From Thermoanaerobacterales bacterium (lineage in GTDB: Bacteria > Bacillota > Thermosediminibacteria > Thermosediminibacterales > Tepidanaerobacteraceae), in contig DUMA01000022.1 of the NCBI GenBank assembly GCA_012840135.1, positions 186,001 to 250,000 of the forward strand: a DNA stretch of 64,000 nucleotides, written 5' to 3'. The notes beneath the pieces are model-generated. The model was not told the DNA's origin and did not search any database. It saw only the letters and a program-made list of their open reading frames with translations. Positions 9,200 to 18,325 of the stretch are shown here, in pieces. Position 1 is the first letter of the stretch. Each line of letters opens with the position of its first letter. The translations under genes and the position numbers were made by a program.

Positions 9200-10187
9200 T
9201 GCGTTCTTCCTCCTCTGTCACTGTTCTTGTTATTTTAACAGCCATTTTATTATGATGGATACCTACAATGCCCTTGAACTTTAAATTGTTGTGGATAAAA
9301 ATATCGGTTTCGCTTCTAATGTTTTTATCCAGCGGTATAACATCCCCCAGCTTTAAATTAATAAAATCACTTACGGTTATTTGTGCCCTTCCTATTACTG
9401 CTTTAACTTCCACCTGCATGCTGTTTATTTTTTTGCTTAAAAAATGCACGGTTTTTTCCGATACTTCTTTTTTAGTGTTGGAAAGCCATATCCGGGTGGA
9501 TAGCTTCGATATTATAGGTTCTATGACAATATGGGGTATGCATATATTGATCATCCCTTCGCTTTTTCCGACTTTAACGTTAAAGGTGACTAATGCTACC
9601 GCCTCGTTTGGAGACACCAGCTGTATGAACTGGGAATTGGTTTCTAATTTCTCCATTGATGCATTTATTTCGGTGATGTCTTTCCATGCTTCATGAAGAA
9701 TTGATGTCATCTTTATAAAAATCTTTTCTATAATGCCATTTTCAATTTCAGTAGGTTCTCTCAATTTTTCCCTGTACTCACCGGTGCCTCCCAGTAACCT
9801 GTCTATAATGGAAAAGGCTACCGAAGGGTTTATTTCTATTATGGCCGCACCTTTTAAAGGGGAAAAATCTACTACGGAAATCAATGATGGATTGGGAATA
9901 GAGGAAATAAACTCTGTATAGGTCATCTGCTCCACATAATAGACGTTTACCTGGACCAGCGTCCTTAGCTGAGCGGAAAGATATGTAGTCAATAACCTTG
10001 CAAAGTTCTCGTGGATGATGCTCAATGTATGGAGCTGCTCCTTTGAAAACTTGTTTGGCCTTTTAAAATCATATACCTTTATTTTTTTATCTGTTTCCTT
10101 ATTTTTTATTTCTTCAGCTTTGATTTCGCCTTTTGAGAGGGCGGAGAGGAGAGCGTCTATTTCATTTTGCGAGAGAATCTCTGACAA
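9192..10187 (-). CDS. fliM: FliM, flagellar motor switch protein
   Basis: 331 residues from a TTG start preceded by AGGAGGG. The extreme N terminus carries the CheY-P binding peptide (LSQNEIDALLSAL), followed by the CheC-like middle domain and a C-terminal SpoA domain (LKLGDVIPLDKNI). FliM sits between FliG and FliY in the C-ring and receives the CheY-P signal. A 16-base gap separates it from fliL. Confidence 0.96.
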   Translation of the reverse strand: MSEILSQNEIDALLSALSKGEIKAEEIKNKETDKKIKVYDFKRPNKFSKEQLHTLSIIHENFARLLTTYLSAQLRTLVQVNVYYVEQMTYTEFISSIPNPSLISVVDFSPLKGAAIIEINPSVAFSIIDRLLGGTGEYREKLREPTEIENGIIEKIFIKMTSILHEAWKDITEINASMEKLETNSQFIQLVSPNEAVALVTFNVKVGKSEGMINICIPHIVIEPIISKLSTRIWLSNTKKEVSEKTVHFLSKKINSMQVEVKAVIGRAQITVSDFINLKLGDVIPLDKNIRSETDIFIHNNLKFKGIVGIHHNKMAVKITRTVTEEEERNG

Positions 10188-10203
10188 GATTTTCCCTCCT
10201 CTT

Positions 10204-10659
10204 TCAATTCACAATAATGCTTGTAAAATATACATCAATAATTTTATCGCCGGCTAATATTGAATTGATAGCCTCTCTTATCTGTTTCCTGAGATCCTCC
10301 ATACCGCGGCTATCCTTAACTGAATCAAAGTTCTTTGACCTCAATATAGAAAATATCCTGTCCCTTATCTCATAATCTTTGGACTGGAGTTGTTTTTCAA
10401 CATCCTTGTTCTCCAGCAGATAGATAAGAGAAACCTTAATATAACCTCTATCGGATAGATTAGTCAAAAAATCCCCGGCAGAATATGTAACGGGCTGTTT
10501 ATTTGATTCCACTTGTTCGGGTTTGACTTGAAAATAATTCTTCACAACAAAATAGGCTATTCCTGTGGTCATAATCATCAACAAAAACAGTACCAATATG
10601 ATGAGTATTATGCTTCGAAAATTTATCTTGTTGCTTTGATTGGTTTGAACCGTAGCCAT
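10204..10659 (-). CDS. fliL: FliL, flagellar basal-body/stator-associated protein
   Basis: 151 residues. A single membrane segment at residues ~16-38 (IILIILVLFLLMIMTTGIAYF) is followed by a soluble domain with the FliL pattern (YIKVSLIYLLENK.. IRDRIFSILRSK..). The C terminus, KIIDVYFTSIIVN, is typical. FliL surrounds stator units and supports torque generation, which fits its place directly after motB. Confidence 0.93.
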   Translation of the reverse strand: MATVQTNQSNKINFRSIILIILVLFLLMIMTTGIAYFVVKNYFQVKPEQVESNKQPVTYSAGDFLTNLSDRGYIKVSLIYLLENKDVEKQLQSKDYEIRDRIFSILRSKNFDSVKDSRGMEDLRKQIREAINSILAGDKIIDVYFTSIIVN

Positions 10660-10671
10660 TGATTTTCCTCC

Positions 10672-11421
10672 TTATTTAGGCTCCTCATTTTCCGAAACTG
10701 ATTTTAAAATAATAATATCCACCCTCCTGTTTAAAGCCCTATGCTTATCCGTGTCATTGGGCGCCACAGGCCTATATTCACCGTATCCTGCCGCGGATAT
10801 CAAATACGGAGAAAAATTATGCTTATCTATAAAATATCTTACCACATTTACGGCTCTGGCAGTGGATAATTCCCAGTTTGAAGGAAATTCCCGGGTATGT
10901 ATTGGAATATTGTCAGTGTGTCCCTCGACCCTTATTTGCCTATGGCTTTGCTTTAGAATAGGAGCCATTTTATTCAGTACGACTTTGGCAGGTTCTTTAA
11001 TATCAGCCTTTCCGGAATCAAAAAGGACCCCTTCCATAAACCTTATCACAAGCCCCCGTTCATCCAGGTTGACTTGAACACCATTTAAATTATTCTGACT
11101 AACTATGTCTTTCACATTTTGCTCTAGCTTTTGAAACTGCTTCTGCTCTTCTTGAGAGGCCAGAAGCTGACCTATATCCCCTGCTTCAATAAACTCGCCT
11201 TTCTCCACAGTCTGACCTCCCTGCATGATTCCAAGGGAACCCTGAAGGGAAGTCATAAACATGTCGAATTTTTTCGTATCGGTACTGGACAATGCAAAAA
11301 GAAGTGCAAAAAAAATCAAAATCTGTGTCATCAAATCTCCGTATGTTACCATCCAGAGTGGGGCGCCGGGAGGCTGTCCATCGCCGTTACCTCGTCGTCT
11401 GCTGCCAGGCAAGGTCCTCAC
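10672..11421 (-). CDS. motB: MotB, stator protein with peptidoglycan-binding domain
   Basis: About 245 residues. The N-terminal membrane helix begins APLWMVTYGDLMTQILIFF and includes the ion-conducting Asp of the TYGDLM motif. The C-terminal OmpA/MotB domain has VEGHTDNIPI and NWELSTARAVNVVRYF. The exact start is uncertain: GTG codons at 11421/11418 and a TTG at 11410-11412 are possible. A longer frame opening upstream would overlap motA by about 100 bases and add residues not seen in MotB. It overlaps the 3' end of motA, so translation is coupled. Confidence 0.92.
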   Translation of the reverse strand: MRTLPGSRRRGNGDGQPPGAPLWMVTYGDLMTQILIFFALLFALSSTDTKKFDMFMTSLQGSLGIMQGGQTVEKGEFIEAGDIGQLLASQEEQKQFQKLEQNVKDIVSQNNLNGVQVNLDERGLVIRFMEGVLFDSGKADIKEPAKVVLNKMAPILKQSHRQIRVEGHTDNIPIHTREFPSNWELSTARAVNVVRYFIDKHNFSPYLISAAGYGEYRPVAPNDTDKHRALNRRVDIIILKSVSENEEPK

Positions 11422-12205
11422 CACCGCTCTCTGCTGTTTTGGTTTTGCGAAAATTATATCGTTTTTTAGGCGATAAAAAAGCATTCAATTTCTCTTCTAT
11501 TATCCTCGGGTTTTCACCAGCTTGGATGGATAGCATGCCTTCTATCATTACTTCCTTTAAGAGTATTTCTTCTCTGCTTCTGACTTTAAGCTTCCCGGCT
11601 ATGGGTATAAACAGTAGATTTGCAAAAACGGCTCCGTAAAAAGTGGTTATCAAGGCCACGGCCATACCCGGCCCAACAGCTTCTGGATTGTCCAGATGTC
11701 CCAGCATATTTATAAGGCCGATTATGGTTCCTATCAGACCAAAAGCCGGCGATAGTGCGCCCATACTCTCGAATATACTCTGGCCTTCTTTATGCCGTTC
11801 CTCCAGAAAAGCCAGTTCTGTTTCAAGAATATTTCGCACCAGCTCCGGATCTGTCCCGTCAACTATCAGCAGGATCCCCTTCTGTAAAAATTCATCCTTC
11901 AGTTGATAGGCAGCTTCTTCCAGTGCGAGAAGGCCTTCCCTCCGCGCCGTTTCCGCCAAACTAACAATATTTTTTATGATCTCTCCCGCATCAAGCTGTT
12001 TTTCCTTAAATACATTTTTTAATATCTTCAATACATCCAGCAGCTTTGCAAATGGATAATTAATCATAGTGGCTGCCAGAACACCACCAAAAACAATAAG
12101 TGCCGACGGAATGTCAATGAAAGCACCTAAAGATCCTCCCATGCTGATTGCCCAAAAAAATATGACCATGCCGCTGATTATACCTATAATTGTAGCAAGG
12201 TCCAT
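11387..12205 (-). CDS. motA: MotA, flagellar stator ion-channel subunit
   Basis: 272 residues with four predicted membrane segments and the large cytoplasmic loop between segments 2 and 3. The conserved prolines near the channel are visible in GALSPAFGLIGTIIGLI and in the later membrane hairpin (VALITTFYGAVFANLLFIPIAGKL). Partner MotB overlaps it downstream. Whether the motor uses protons or sodium cannot be decided from what is visible here. Confidence 0.95.
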   Translation of the reverse strand: MDLATIIGIISGMVIFFWAISMGGSLGAFIDIPSALIVFGGVLAATMINYPFAKLLDVLKILKNVFKEKQLDAGEIIKNIVSLAETARREGLLALEEAAYQLKDEFLQKGILLIVDGTDPELVRNILETELAFLEERHKEGQSIFESMGALSPAFGLIGTIIGLINMLGHLDNPEAVGPGMAVALITTFYGAVFANLLFIPIAGKLKVRSREEILLKEVMIEGMLSIQAGENPRIIEEKLNAFLSPKKRYNFRKTKTAESGGEDLAWQQTTR

Positions 12206-12252
12206 CAGCTACACTTCCCTTCGATGAAGTTAATCGCACATTCTTCGTCCTT

Positions 12253-12447
12253 TTATAAGTCTTTACTCCCGTAAATCATTTTTTTGTAATCTATTACCCT
12301 ATTGACAATTTCTTCTTTTGATTCTTTGACCACGTATTTGGTTTCATTGGTAAGGGTAATCACAGTATCTGGAGTGCTCTCGATAGCCTGAATTAAATCG
12401 GCATTTAACACAAATACTTTGCCGTTAAGCTTTGTAAGCTCAATCAT
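12253..12447 (-). CDS. flbD: FlbD/SwrD-family small flagellar protein
   Basis: 64 residues starting MIELTKLNGKVFVLNADLIQAIE, the usual N terminus of the FlbD family. The ATG at 12447 is chosen over one 33 bases upstream because of the ribosome-binding site (AAGAGGT) just before it. The upstream extension also lies in a GC-rich hairpin. Bacillus SwrD, a homologue, raises motor torque by supporting stator function, which fits a location between flgE and motA. Confidence 0.88.
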   Translation of the reverse strand: MIELTKLNGKVFVLNADLIQAIESTPDTVITLTNETKYVVKESKEEIVNRVIDYKKMIYGSKDL

Positions 12448-12466
12448 ATTACCGATACCTCTTTTG

Positions 12467-12492
12467 CCGGGCCCGGTCATAACCGGACCCGG
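12467..12492 (-). other. GC-rich intercistronic hairpin between flgE and flbD
   Basis: Arms CCGGGCCCGGT (12467-12477) and ACCGGACCCGG (12482-12492) pair with one mismatch around a CATA loop. There is no T run after it in the transcribed direction, so it does not look like an intrinsic terminator. It ends about 10 bases before the flbD ribosome-binding site. Such hairpins can protect the 3' end of an abundant upstream message, here the hook gene flgE. That role is inference. Confidence 0.6.
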
Positions 12493-12518
12493 TTAATTTA
12501 TTCACTTTACTTTAAACT

Positions 12519-13778
12519 CTATCTTTTCAGGTTTACCAGTTCCTGAAGCATTTCATCCGATGCCGTTATTATCCTGGAGTTTGCCTGGAACCCCCGCTGG
12601 GTAATGATCATCTGAGTAAATTCTTCGGAAAGATCCACATTGGACATTTCAAGGGAACCCGGTGATATGGTGCCCCTGCCGCCGGTGCCCGATGTACCTA
12701 TCTGGGGCTCCCCAGAATTGTTGGAGTAGCGATACAGGTTCTGACCGGCTTTTATTAGTCCTCCGGGATTGTCAAAATTGGCCAGGGCCACCTGGGCAAG
12801 TTCTTTACTCTGCCCATTGTCGAATACCCCGGAAATGACTCCATTGGTATCGGTTGAAATACCCAGCAAAGTCCCTGCGGCATAGCCATTTTGGGAAGAT
12901 AGGTCTACGGTAGTATCCTTGGCGTACTGGGTTACTTGACTAAAATCAGGTGTAAATCTAATCTGTGCGGCTCCAGTTACGTCTATAACCACTTCAGCTA
13001 TAGTGCCCGTTGCAGCTGAGTCATATTGTCCATTTACTTTGAATTTTAACGGTCCACTAGAACCACTTGAGACTTTTATTAAACTGTCGTTCGGATCTGC
13101 GGTAATTTGATATTGCCATTCGTTCGGATTAGTAGCCGATTTATTTGTAAAAACTATATTTAAAACATGCTCTCTGCCTAGTGAATCATATACTTTAAAC
13201 GGCAATGTATAACTATCCCCATCCGCAGTTTCTGCATTCAGGTTTTTTGCAAAGCTCACTTTATCTGTAGCCCTGGCTTCCATCATCATGCCCTTTTTAA
13301 CAACTATCTGGTTAATATTCTGCGGGGTTTTGTCAGCAGGGATCGTATATGAATCGGTATCCTGCCATCCCATCACTTTCAACCCATTGGCCGTGTTGAT
13401 AAGGTTCCCCTGTTCGTCGAAACTGAAATTTCCTGCCCTGGTATAGTACATATCCAAACCGTCGCTCACTATGAAAAACCCATCGCCTTCGATGGCCATA
13501 TCAGTCATATTGCCTGTAGATTCCACGCTGGTAGGTGAGTGTATGGTATCGATAGTGGCAATTGTCATGCCAAGACCTACCTGCATTGGGTTTGTCCCAC
13601 CGCGGTTTCCCTGGGGAGATGCAGCACCTCTCATAGTCTGGCTGAGCGCATCCTTAAAGGTAACCCTGCTCTTTTTAAATCCAACGGTGTTGACATTGGC
13701 TATGTTGTTTCCAATGACATCCATCTTTATCTGATGGTTCCTCAATCCCGTCACACCGGAAAACATTGACCGCATCAT
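12519..13778 (-). CDS. flgE: FlgE, flagellar hook protein
   Basis: 419 residues. The N-terminal rod/hook motif MFSGVTGLRNHQIKMDVIGNNIANVNTVGFKKS and the C-terminal LSEEFTQMIITQRGFQANSRIITASDEMLQELVNL are the two conserved helical segments of axial proteins. A FlgE D1/D2-type insert lies between them (DSLGREHVLNIVF is a hook-family motif). It follows flgD and the TIGR02530-type gene, as in other Clostridia. It is assembled by export, with FlgD as the hook cap. Confidence 0.95.
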   Translation of the reverse strand: MMRSMFSGVTGLRNHQIKMDVIGNNIANVNTVGFKKSRVTFKDALSQTMRGAASPQGNRGGTNPMQVGLGMTIATIDTIHSPTSVESTGNMTDMAIEGDGFFIVSDGLDMYYTRAGNFSFDEQGNLINTANGLKVMGWQDTDSYTIPADKTPQNINQIVVKKGMMMEARATDKVSFAKNLNAETADGDSYTLPFKVYDSLGREHVLNIVFTNKSATNPNEWQYQITADPNDSLIKVSSGSSGPLKFKVNGQYDSAATGTIAEVVIDVTGAAQIRFTPDFSQVTQYAKDTTVDLSSQNGYAAGTLLGISTDTNGVISGVFDNGQSKELAQVALANFDNPGGLIKAGQNLYRYSNNSGEPQIGTSGTGGRGTISPGSLEMSNVDLSEEFTQMIITQRGFQANSRIITASDEMLQELVNLKR

Positions 13779-13853
13779 AATAAACTCCTCCTTGTTTATT
13801 CGGTGCCCGCTCCTTCGGTCATTCCGGAGCTTTGAGCCTCCTTGCGGTCCAGC

Positions 13854-14237
13854 TCATACAATCACGGCACCATCTATATTTGTAAACACATTCTCCTTTA
13901 TACTGGGACCATCCACGGCCGTTATAACGGTCCTGTTCCTGATGCTCACCACAAAAGCCAGATCATTCATCAGGATAAGGGATTCCCTTACGCCCTTTTG
14001 GGCTGCCCTTTCCACAGCGTTATTAAGTTTTGCCATTTGCTCCTGGTTAAGATGGATATTTCTCATATTCATTCGCATTTGAGCATGATTGGATATCTTT
14101 AAAACCTTCTGATCGATCTTTTGCTGCAATATCTTCTCAAAAGTTTCGGCTTTGTTCCAGCCCTGTTCTCCCCTTGTCCCTAGCAATTCAGGTCTTATCG
14201 CACCTGATTCCGTCTGAATTTTTATATAGTCTGCCAT
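13854..14237 (-). CDS. TIGR02530-type flagellar operon protein
   Basis: 127 residues, no membrane segment. The middle reads ISNHAQMRMNMRNIHLNQEQMAKLNNAVERAAQKG and the C terminus LAFVVSIRNRTVITAVDG. This is the signature of the small conserved protein found between flgD and flgE in Firmicute flagellar operons (TIGR02530). Its biochemical role is not known to me. Position and conservation suggest hook assembly. The stretch between it and flgE (13779-13853) holds only the flgE ribosome-binding site and short GC-rich repeats. Confidence 0.85.
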   Translation of the reverse strand: MADYIKIQTESGAIRPELLGTRGEQGWNKAETFEKILQQKIDQKVLKISNHAQMRMNMRNIHLNQEQMAKLNNAVERAAQKGVRESLILMNDLAFVVSIRNRTVITAVDGPSIKENVFTNIDGAVIV

Positions 14238-14251
14238 CGCATTTTCCCGCC

Positions 14252-14659
14252 TTATCTAATTGCAATTACATTCTCTAATGCAATTTTCTTTTCATCGTCT
14301 CCTATTATTAAATCAACCTTACCGTTGCTGAAGATTACTCCGTTAATCTTGCCGGAAATCTCATTCCCGTCATCATCCAGCGCAGTGGCTGTTCTTCCTA
14401 TTGCACTAACAGCCGAAAGGCTGGCCACCTGAGCGTTCAGATTCTGCATCTGTTCCATGGAACTAAACTGGGCCAACTGTGCGATGTATTCCTTGCTGTC
14501 CATGGGCTCGAGCGGATTCTGATTTCTAAGTTCCGTCACGAGAAGCTTTAAAAAATCATCCTTTCCCAGATAGGAGCTGCCGTTTTTTTGATTTTCACTG
14601 CTGGACGTTCCATTTATGTTATAATAAGTATTTATAGATGACACAATATCCCTCCTCAT
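14252..14659 (-). CDS. flgD: FlgD, hook cap / hook assembly scaffold
   Basis: 135 residues. The FlgD N-terminal signature is clear: LGKDDFLKLLVTELRNQNPLEPMDSKEYIAQLAQFSSMEQMQNLN, at residues ~30-75. The protein is short, as in many Clostridia, and lacks the large Ig-like insert of proteobacterial FlgD. The start overlaps the fliK stop by 4 bases. Confidence 0.93.
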   Translation of the reverse strand: MRRDIVSSINTYYNINGTSSSENQKNGSSYLGKDDFLKLLVTELRNQNPLEPMDSKEYIAQLAQFSSMEQMQNLNAQVASLSAVSAIGRTATALDDDGNEISGKINGVIFSNGKVDLIIGDDEKKIALENVIAIR

Positions 14660-15948
14660 ACAACATAATTGACGCTCACTGTATTTTCCAAGCCGTTATA
14701 ATACCTAAGCTGAGTTATTTCCATCGACTGTTCTTCATCATTTGGGCTATATCTTACTCTTCTGTAATAGCGCGATTCATAGTTCTGCTCATATTCCCTG
14801 CCGTTATAGGTCCCCCCCTGCCAATCGGATGTCTGATAAATATTGATTTCTGTCAGATTATATCCGTGCTGCTGCATCTGGTTTTTCAGTTCCTGAGCGT
14901 GATACTGCAGGGCTTCGTGTATATAGGCATTCTCTATGAAAAGTTCAGCTCTAAGTTTGTTTCCTTCAGAAAAAATCTTTACCATGACATTTCCCAGATG
15001 TTCAGGCTTTAGCTTGAGGCTTAATTCGCTTGTTCCATCTTTCAGAGCCAGTTGAATCTTATCCACTATTTGTTCCAATGTTTTGCCGGAAAACAGTCTT
15101 ATACCCTGGGATGTTTCGGGCTTTTCATCAATACTCTTAAAGCTGCTCTCAAATGAAATTCCGCCTGAGTATCTTTCTAAAACTTGAAAGCTGATGTTTG
15201 AATTGTTTTCATGCGATTTTTGCACCAGAAGCTCTTCAGAATAGCTATTTTGTGTTTTTGAAACTCTATCCATTATCTGGTTTTTACCTCTTACCGCCTC
15301 CTGCTCTATTGCCTTAACATCTTGCTTTACTGAAGGTTCACTTTCCATCTTATAATTTTTAACTTTTTCCACCGGTGCAGGATCAAAGTTTTGTGTTTTT
15401 TCTACCTCAACGGACTTCGTTGCAATAAAGCCTTTGTTTTCCCCTGCAGTTTTAAAATCTTCGGCTTTTTGTTCTAACAGGTTTTTCAATTGTTCCAGAA
15501 ATGAACCGATATCTGCTTTTGCTATTTCCGGAAGGCATGATTTAAGAGCTTTGAAAAATTTTACCGCCATTTTTTCATCAAGCTTGCCTTCCGCAAAAAA
15601 ATTGTTTACTATATCTTCCCATAGCCTGTTCATATCACCATTGCCGAGAAGGCGCGCAGCAATTTGTTCCGGTGATTGGTTTTTCTGTAAGCTGTCAGCA
15701 TTACCAACTGGCATTTCAGCGATTTTTTTATCAGATAGAAAACCTGTACTCAAAAAAGCCAAAAGCTGCAATAAAATATCATTGATATCATTGAAATTTT
15801 GATTCACATTCGTATCTTTTACGGTTTCTTTGCCATATTCCTGCAAAATAGCATCAAAATCAGCTTCTGTTATAAGAGCGTCTTTTTTGCCGGCAGCAAT
15901 CTTGTTCGGACCATTATTTAAAACTTCGGATACAACTGTCATATTCAT
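14656..15948 (-). CDS. fliK: FliK, hook-length control protein
   Basis: About 430 residues. Most of the protein is low-complexity, Gln/Glu/Lys-rich and poorly conserved, as expected. The C-terminal Flg_hook domain is recognisable (LSLKLKPEHLGNVMVKIFSEGNKLRAELFIENAYIHEALQYHAQELKNQM, around residues 300-370). The ATG at 15948 follows a strong AAAGGAGGTGAGAG site; an in-frame Met 45 bases upstream would add unsupported residues. FliK measures hook length and triggers the FlhB switch. Confidence 0.88.
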   Translation of the reverse strand: MNMTVVSEVLNNGPNKIAAGKKDALITEADFDAILQEYGKETVKDTNVNQNFNDINDILLQLLAFLSTGFLSDKKIAEMPVGNADSLQKNQSPEQIAARLLGNGDMNRLWEDIVNNFFAEGKLDEKMAVKFFKALKSCLPEIAKADIGSFLEQLKNLLEQKAEDFKTAGENKGFIATKSVEVEKTQNFDPAPVEKVKNYKMESEPSVKQDVKAIEQEAVRGKNQIMDRVSKTQNSYSEELLVQKSHENNSNISFQVLERYSGGISFESSFKSIDEKPETSQGIRLFSGKTLEQIVDKIQLALKDGTSELSLKLKPEHLGNVMVKIFSEGNKLRAELFIENAYIHEALQYHAQELKNQMQQHGYNLTEINIYQTSDWQGGTYNGREYEQNYESRYYRRVRYSPNDEEQSMEITQLRYYNGLENTVSVNYVV

Positions 15949-15982
15949 TCTCTCACCTCCTTTCACTGGTCTTGCATGTCTT

Positions 15983-16552
15983 CTATATTCCACTCATCTT
16001 TTTTGTAATGGTTGCCGCTCTTTTCGGATCCATGGCAGATAAAATCTGCGATACAGATTCTTTTTTCATATTCTGGAATATCTGAATGATAAGCTCATCA
16101 TCCATAGCGGCAAAAATTTTGGCCGCATTTCCTGGATCCATGTTTTCGTAATACTGGGAAATATCCTTTATATTCTTCAAATTTGTTTCAACCTTTGTTT
16201 GGGTGGCCATCAGTTCCGATTCTTTTGATTTTAATTCCTGTTCGCGATTATTAAGTTCCTGTTCCTTTATTTTTAATTCCTGATTTTTCTTTTCTATATT
16301 GTCCCATTCCTCCTTGATCTTATTTTTTTCTTCCTCAATGAGTTGCTGCTGCCTCTGCAATTCGTCTATCTGTTGTGCCTGTTGTGCTTTATGGCTGAAA
16401 CCCGGTATAATTGAAAAAATCTTTGCCATAAAAGGATTTACTTTGCTCAAATCCGCATTGAAATATAGAACAAGTCCCATGACAATAACCGCCATGACAA
16501 TAAATAAAGACAGTGCTATTACGAGGTTCTTATTGTTGAGAAAATCCATCAA
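15983..16552 (-). CDS. MotE-like (YlxF) protein with MgtE-N domain
   Basis: 189 residues: an N-terminal membrane anchor (residues ~8-30), a long coiled coil rich in Glu/Gln/Lys (residues ~58-115), then a MgtE intracellular N-type domain ending PGNAAKIFAAMDDELIIQIFQNMKKESVSQILSAMDPKRAATITKKM. Homologues in flagellar operons are called YlxF or MotE, the latter acting as a periplasmic chaperone for MotC in rhizobia. In Firmicutes the function is not established. It overlaps fliJ by 4 bases. Confidence 0.8.
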   Translation of the reverse strand: MMDFLNNKNLVIALSLFIVMAVIVMGLVLYFNADLSKVNPFMAKIFSIIPGFSHKAQQAQQIDELQRQQQLIEEEKNKIKEEWDNIEKKNQELKIKEQELNNREQELKSKESELMATQTKVETNLKNIKDISQYYENMDPGNAAKIFAAMDDELIIQIFQNMKKESVSQILSAMDPKRAATITKKMSGI

Positions 16553-17001
16553 TCTTTCCCCTCTCGAAAGATGTACATGGTGGCGGCAGATTCATCGCTG
16601 TTTTTTTGCTCTTCCGAGTTCATTTCTTTTATATAGGCTTTAAATCTTTTTTCTTTAATTCTTTCAAAAACCTGCCTTTCTTTCCTTTTTTCAATAAAGG
16701 ACATCCAGCTATATTTGTAAGCCTCTATTGCGTTATCTAAGCTATTTTTTTGAGATTTGATTCTTGAGTTTAAGTCATCGATATATGTGTTAAACAAAGA
16801 TACCTCTTTAATTCTTATCGAACTTGAAAGCAAGCTTTGCAGTTCACTTATAATCTTTGAATTAGTCTGCAGCAAATGATTGAGGCGTTCTTCTTCTCTT
16901 GATTTTGCAATAATTGCTTCTGCCAGTTTTTGCTTGCATATTTCTTCGGTGATTTTTTTCACCCTTAGAGGAGTTTCCAGTTTAAATCGGAATTTCTTCA
17001 T
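16549..17001 (-). CDS. fliJ: FliJ, flagellar export chaperone
   Basis: 150 residues, highly charged and almost wholly coiled coil. It begins MKKFRFKLETPLRVKKITEEI, the typical FliJ opening (FRF.LE.LL..+). The ATG at 17001 is preferred because upstream in-frame codons lie inside fliI and do not match the family. FliJ sits in the FliI hexamer and links it to FlhA. It overlaps fliI by about 20 bases. Confidence 0.9.
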   Translation of the reverse strand: MKKFRFKLETPLRVKKITEEICKQKLAEAIIAKSREEERLNHLLQTNSKIISELQSLLSSSIRIKEVSLFNTYIDDLNSRIKSQKNSLDNAIEAYKYSWMSFIEKRKERQVFERIKEKRFKAYIKEMNSEEQKNSDESAATMYIFREGKD

Positions 17002-18325
17002 TTTGCCCTTCCTCATTAAATATTGATTCCAATTTGCGAAGCGTATCTTCATAATCTACTTTTTCGTCAATTTCCTGCCGCAAAAAGTCGTAAATCCGGT
17101 CTATATACATTATCGCCTCATCGATTCTAGGATTATTTCCTCTTACGTAAGCTCCTATATTTATAAGGTCTTCCGCTTCCCGATACACCGAGAGAATGTT
17201 TTTAACCCTGCCCGCCAGCATTTTATGTTCCTTAGTAATGACATCGTTCATCAACCTGCTTACACTTGCCAGAACATCAATGGCGGGATAATGATTTCTG
17301 TTGGCAATACTTCGTGACAGCACTATATGGCCGTCCAGAATACCCCTTACCGCATCGGAAATGGGTTCATTCAGGTCATCACCATCTACCAGTACCGTAT
17401 AAATTCCGGTTATTGAACCTCTTTGCGATGTCCCCGCCCTTTCCAACAGTTTTGGCAATATGGCAAATACTGAAGGTGTATACCCTCTTGTCACAGGTGG
17501 TTCCCCTGCCGCCAGACCCACCTCTCTTTGAGCCATGGCAAACCTGGTAAGGGAATCCATCATCAGCATAACATTCATATTCTGATCTCTAAAATATTCC
17601 GCAACGGCAGTAGCGGTAAAGGCAGCTCTAGTCCTAACAAGGGGCGGCTGGTCGGACGTTGCTACTATTATAACAGACCTTTTCAGCCCTTCTTCTCCCA
17701 GATCTTTGTTTATAAAGCCGTTTAATTCCCTGCCCCTCTCTCCTATAAGTCCTATTACATTTATATCTGCTCGGGTGTTCCGCGCAATCATGCCCAGCAA
17801 GGTACTTTTTCCCACACCACTGCCTGAAAAGATACCCACTCGCTGACCGCTCCCGCAAGTTAGCAGTGCATCGATGGCTTTTATTCCCAGGGGCAGTGGT
17901 TCTGTTATAAGAGGCCTTTGGACGGGGTTTGGAGGGCTATTAAACACCGGATAACGACCTTCATGTACCAGAGGCCCCTTGCCGTCGATAGGATTTCCCA
18001 GGCCGTTCAATACTCTGCCGAGAAGGCCCGGCCCCACGGGCACAGTCAATTTTTTGCCGCTGGCTTCCACTTCCCATCCAGGTCCAACATCTTCCATATC
18101 CCCCAAAGGCATTAAAATGACCGTTTTTTCATGAAATCCAACTACTTCTGCGATGATTTTTTTATTCGCTTTTGAATTTGTAATTGTACAAATCTCACCT
18201 ATTTCTGCCGGCGGACCAAGAGATTCTATTGTCAGGCCTACTATTTTCGCTATTTTGCCTCTGGGTTTTATGGTTTCTGCCTCATCTATGGCTTTATACA
18301 CACGATGGAACAGGTTTTCATGCAT
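16982..18325 (-). CDS. fliI: FliI, flagellar export ATPase
   Basis: 447 residues, F1-beta-like. Walker A is GIFSGSGVGKSTLLG (near residue 168), Walker B is MLMMDSLTRFAMAQREVGLAAGEPP, and the conserved ERGRELNGF segment lies between them. FliI powers unfolding and delivery of export substrates with FliH and FliJ, encoded on either side. It overlaps fliH by 8 bases. Confidence 0.97.
   Translation of the reverse strand: MHENLFHRVYKAIDEAETIKPRGKIAKIVGLTIESLGPPAEIGEICTITNSKANKKIIAEVVGFHEKTVILMPLGDMEDVGPGWEVEASGKKLTVPVGPGLLGRVLNGLGNPIDGKGPLVHEGRYPVFNSPPNPVQRPLITEPLPLGIKAIDALLTCGSGQRVGIFSGSGVGKSTLLGMIARNTRADINVIGLIGERGRELNGFINKDLGEEGLKRSVIIVATSDQPPLVRTRAAFTATAVAEYFRDQNMNVMLMMDSLTRFAMAQREVGLAAGEPPVTRGYTPSVFAILPKLLERAGTSQRGSITGIYTVLVDGDDLNEPISDAVRGILDGHIVLSRSIANRNHYPAIDVLASVSRLMNDVITKEHKMLAGRVKNILSVYREAEDLINIGAYVRGNNPRIDEAIMYIDRIYDFLRQEIDEKVDYEDTLRKLESIFNEEGQNEEIPI

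Noticed and set aside
13779-13853. Possible terminator between the TIGR02530-type gene and flgE
   Set aside because: Only short imperfect GC repeats and no T run; it looks like normal spacer with the flgE-side ribosome-binding site.
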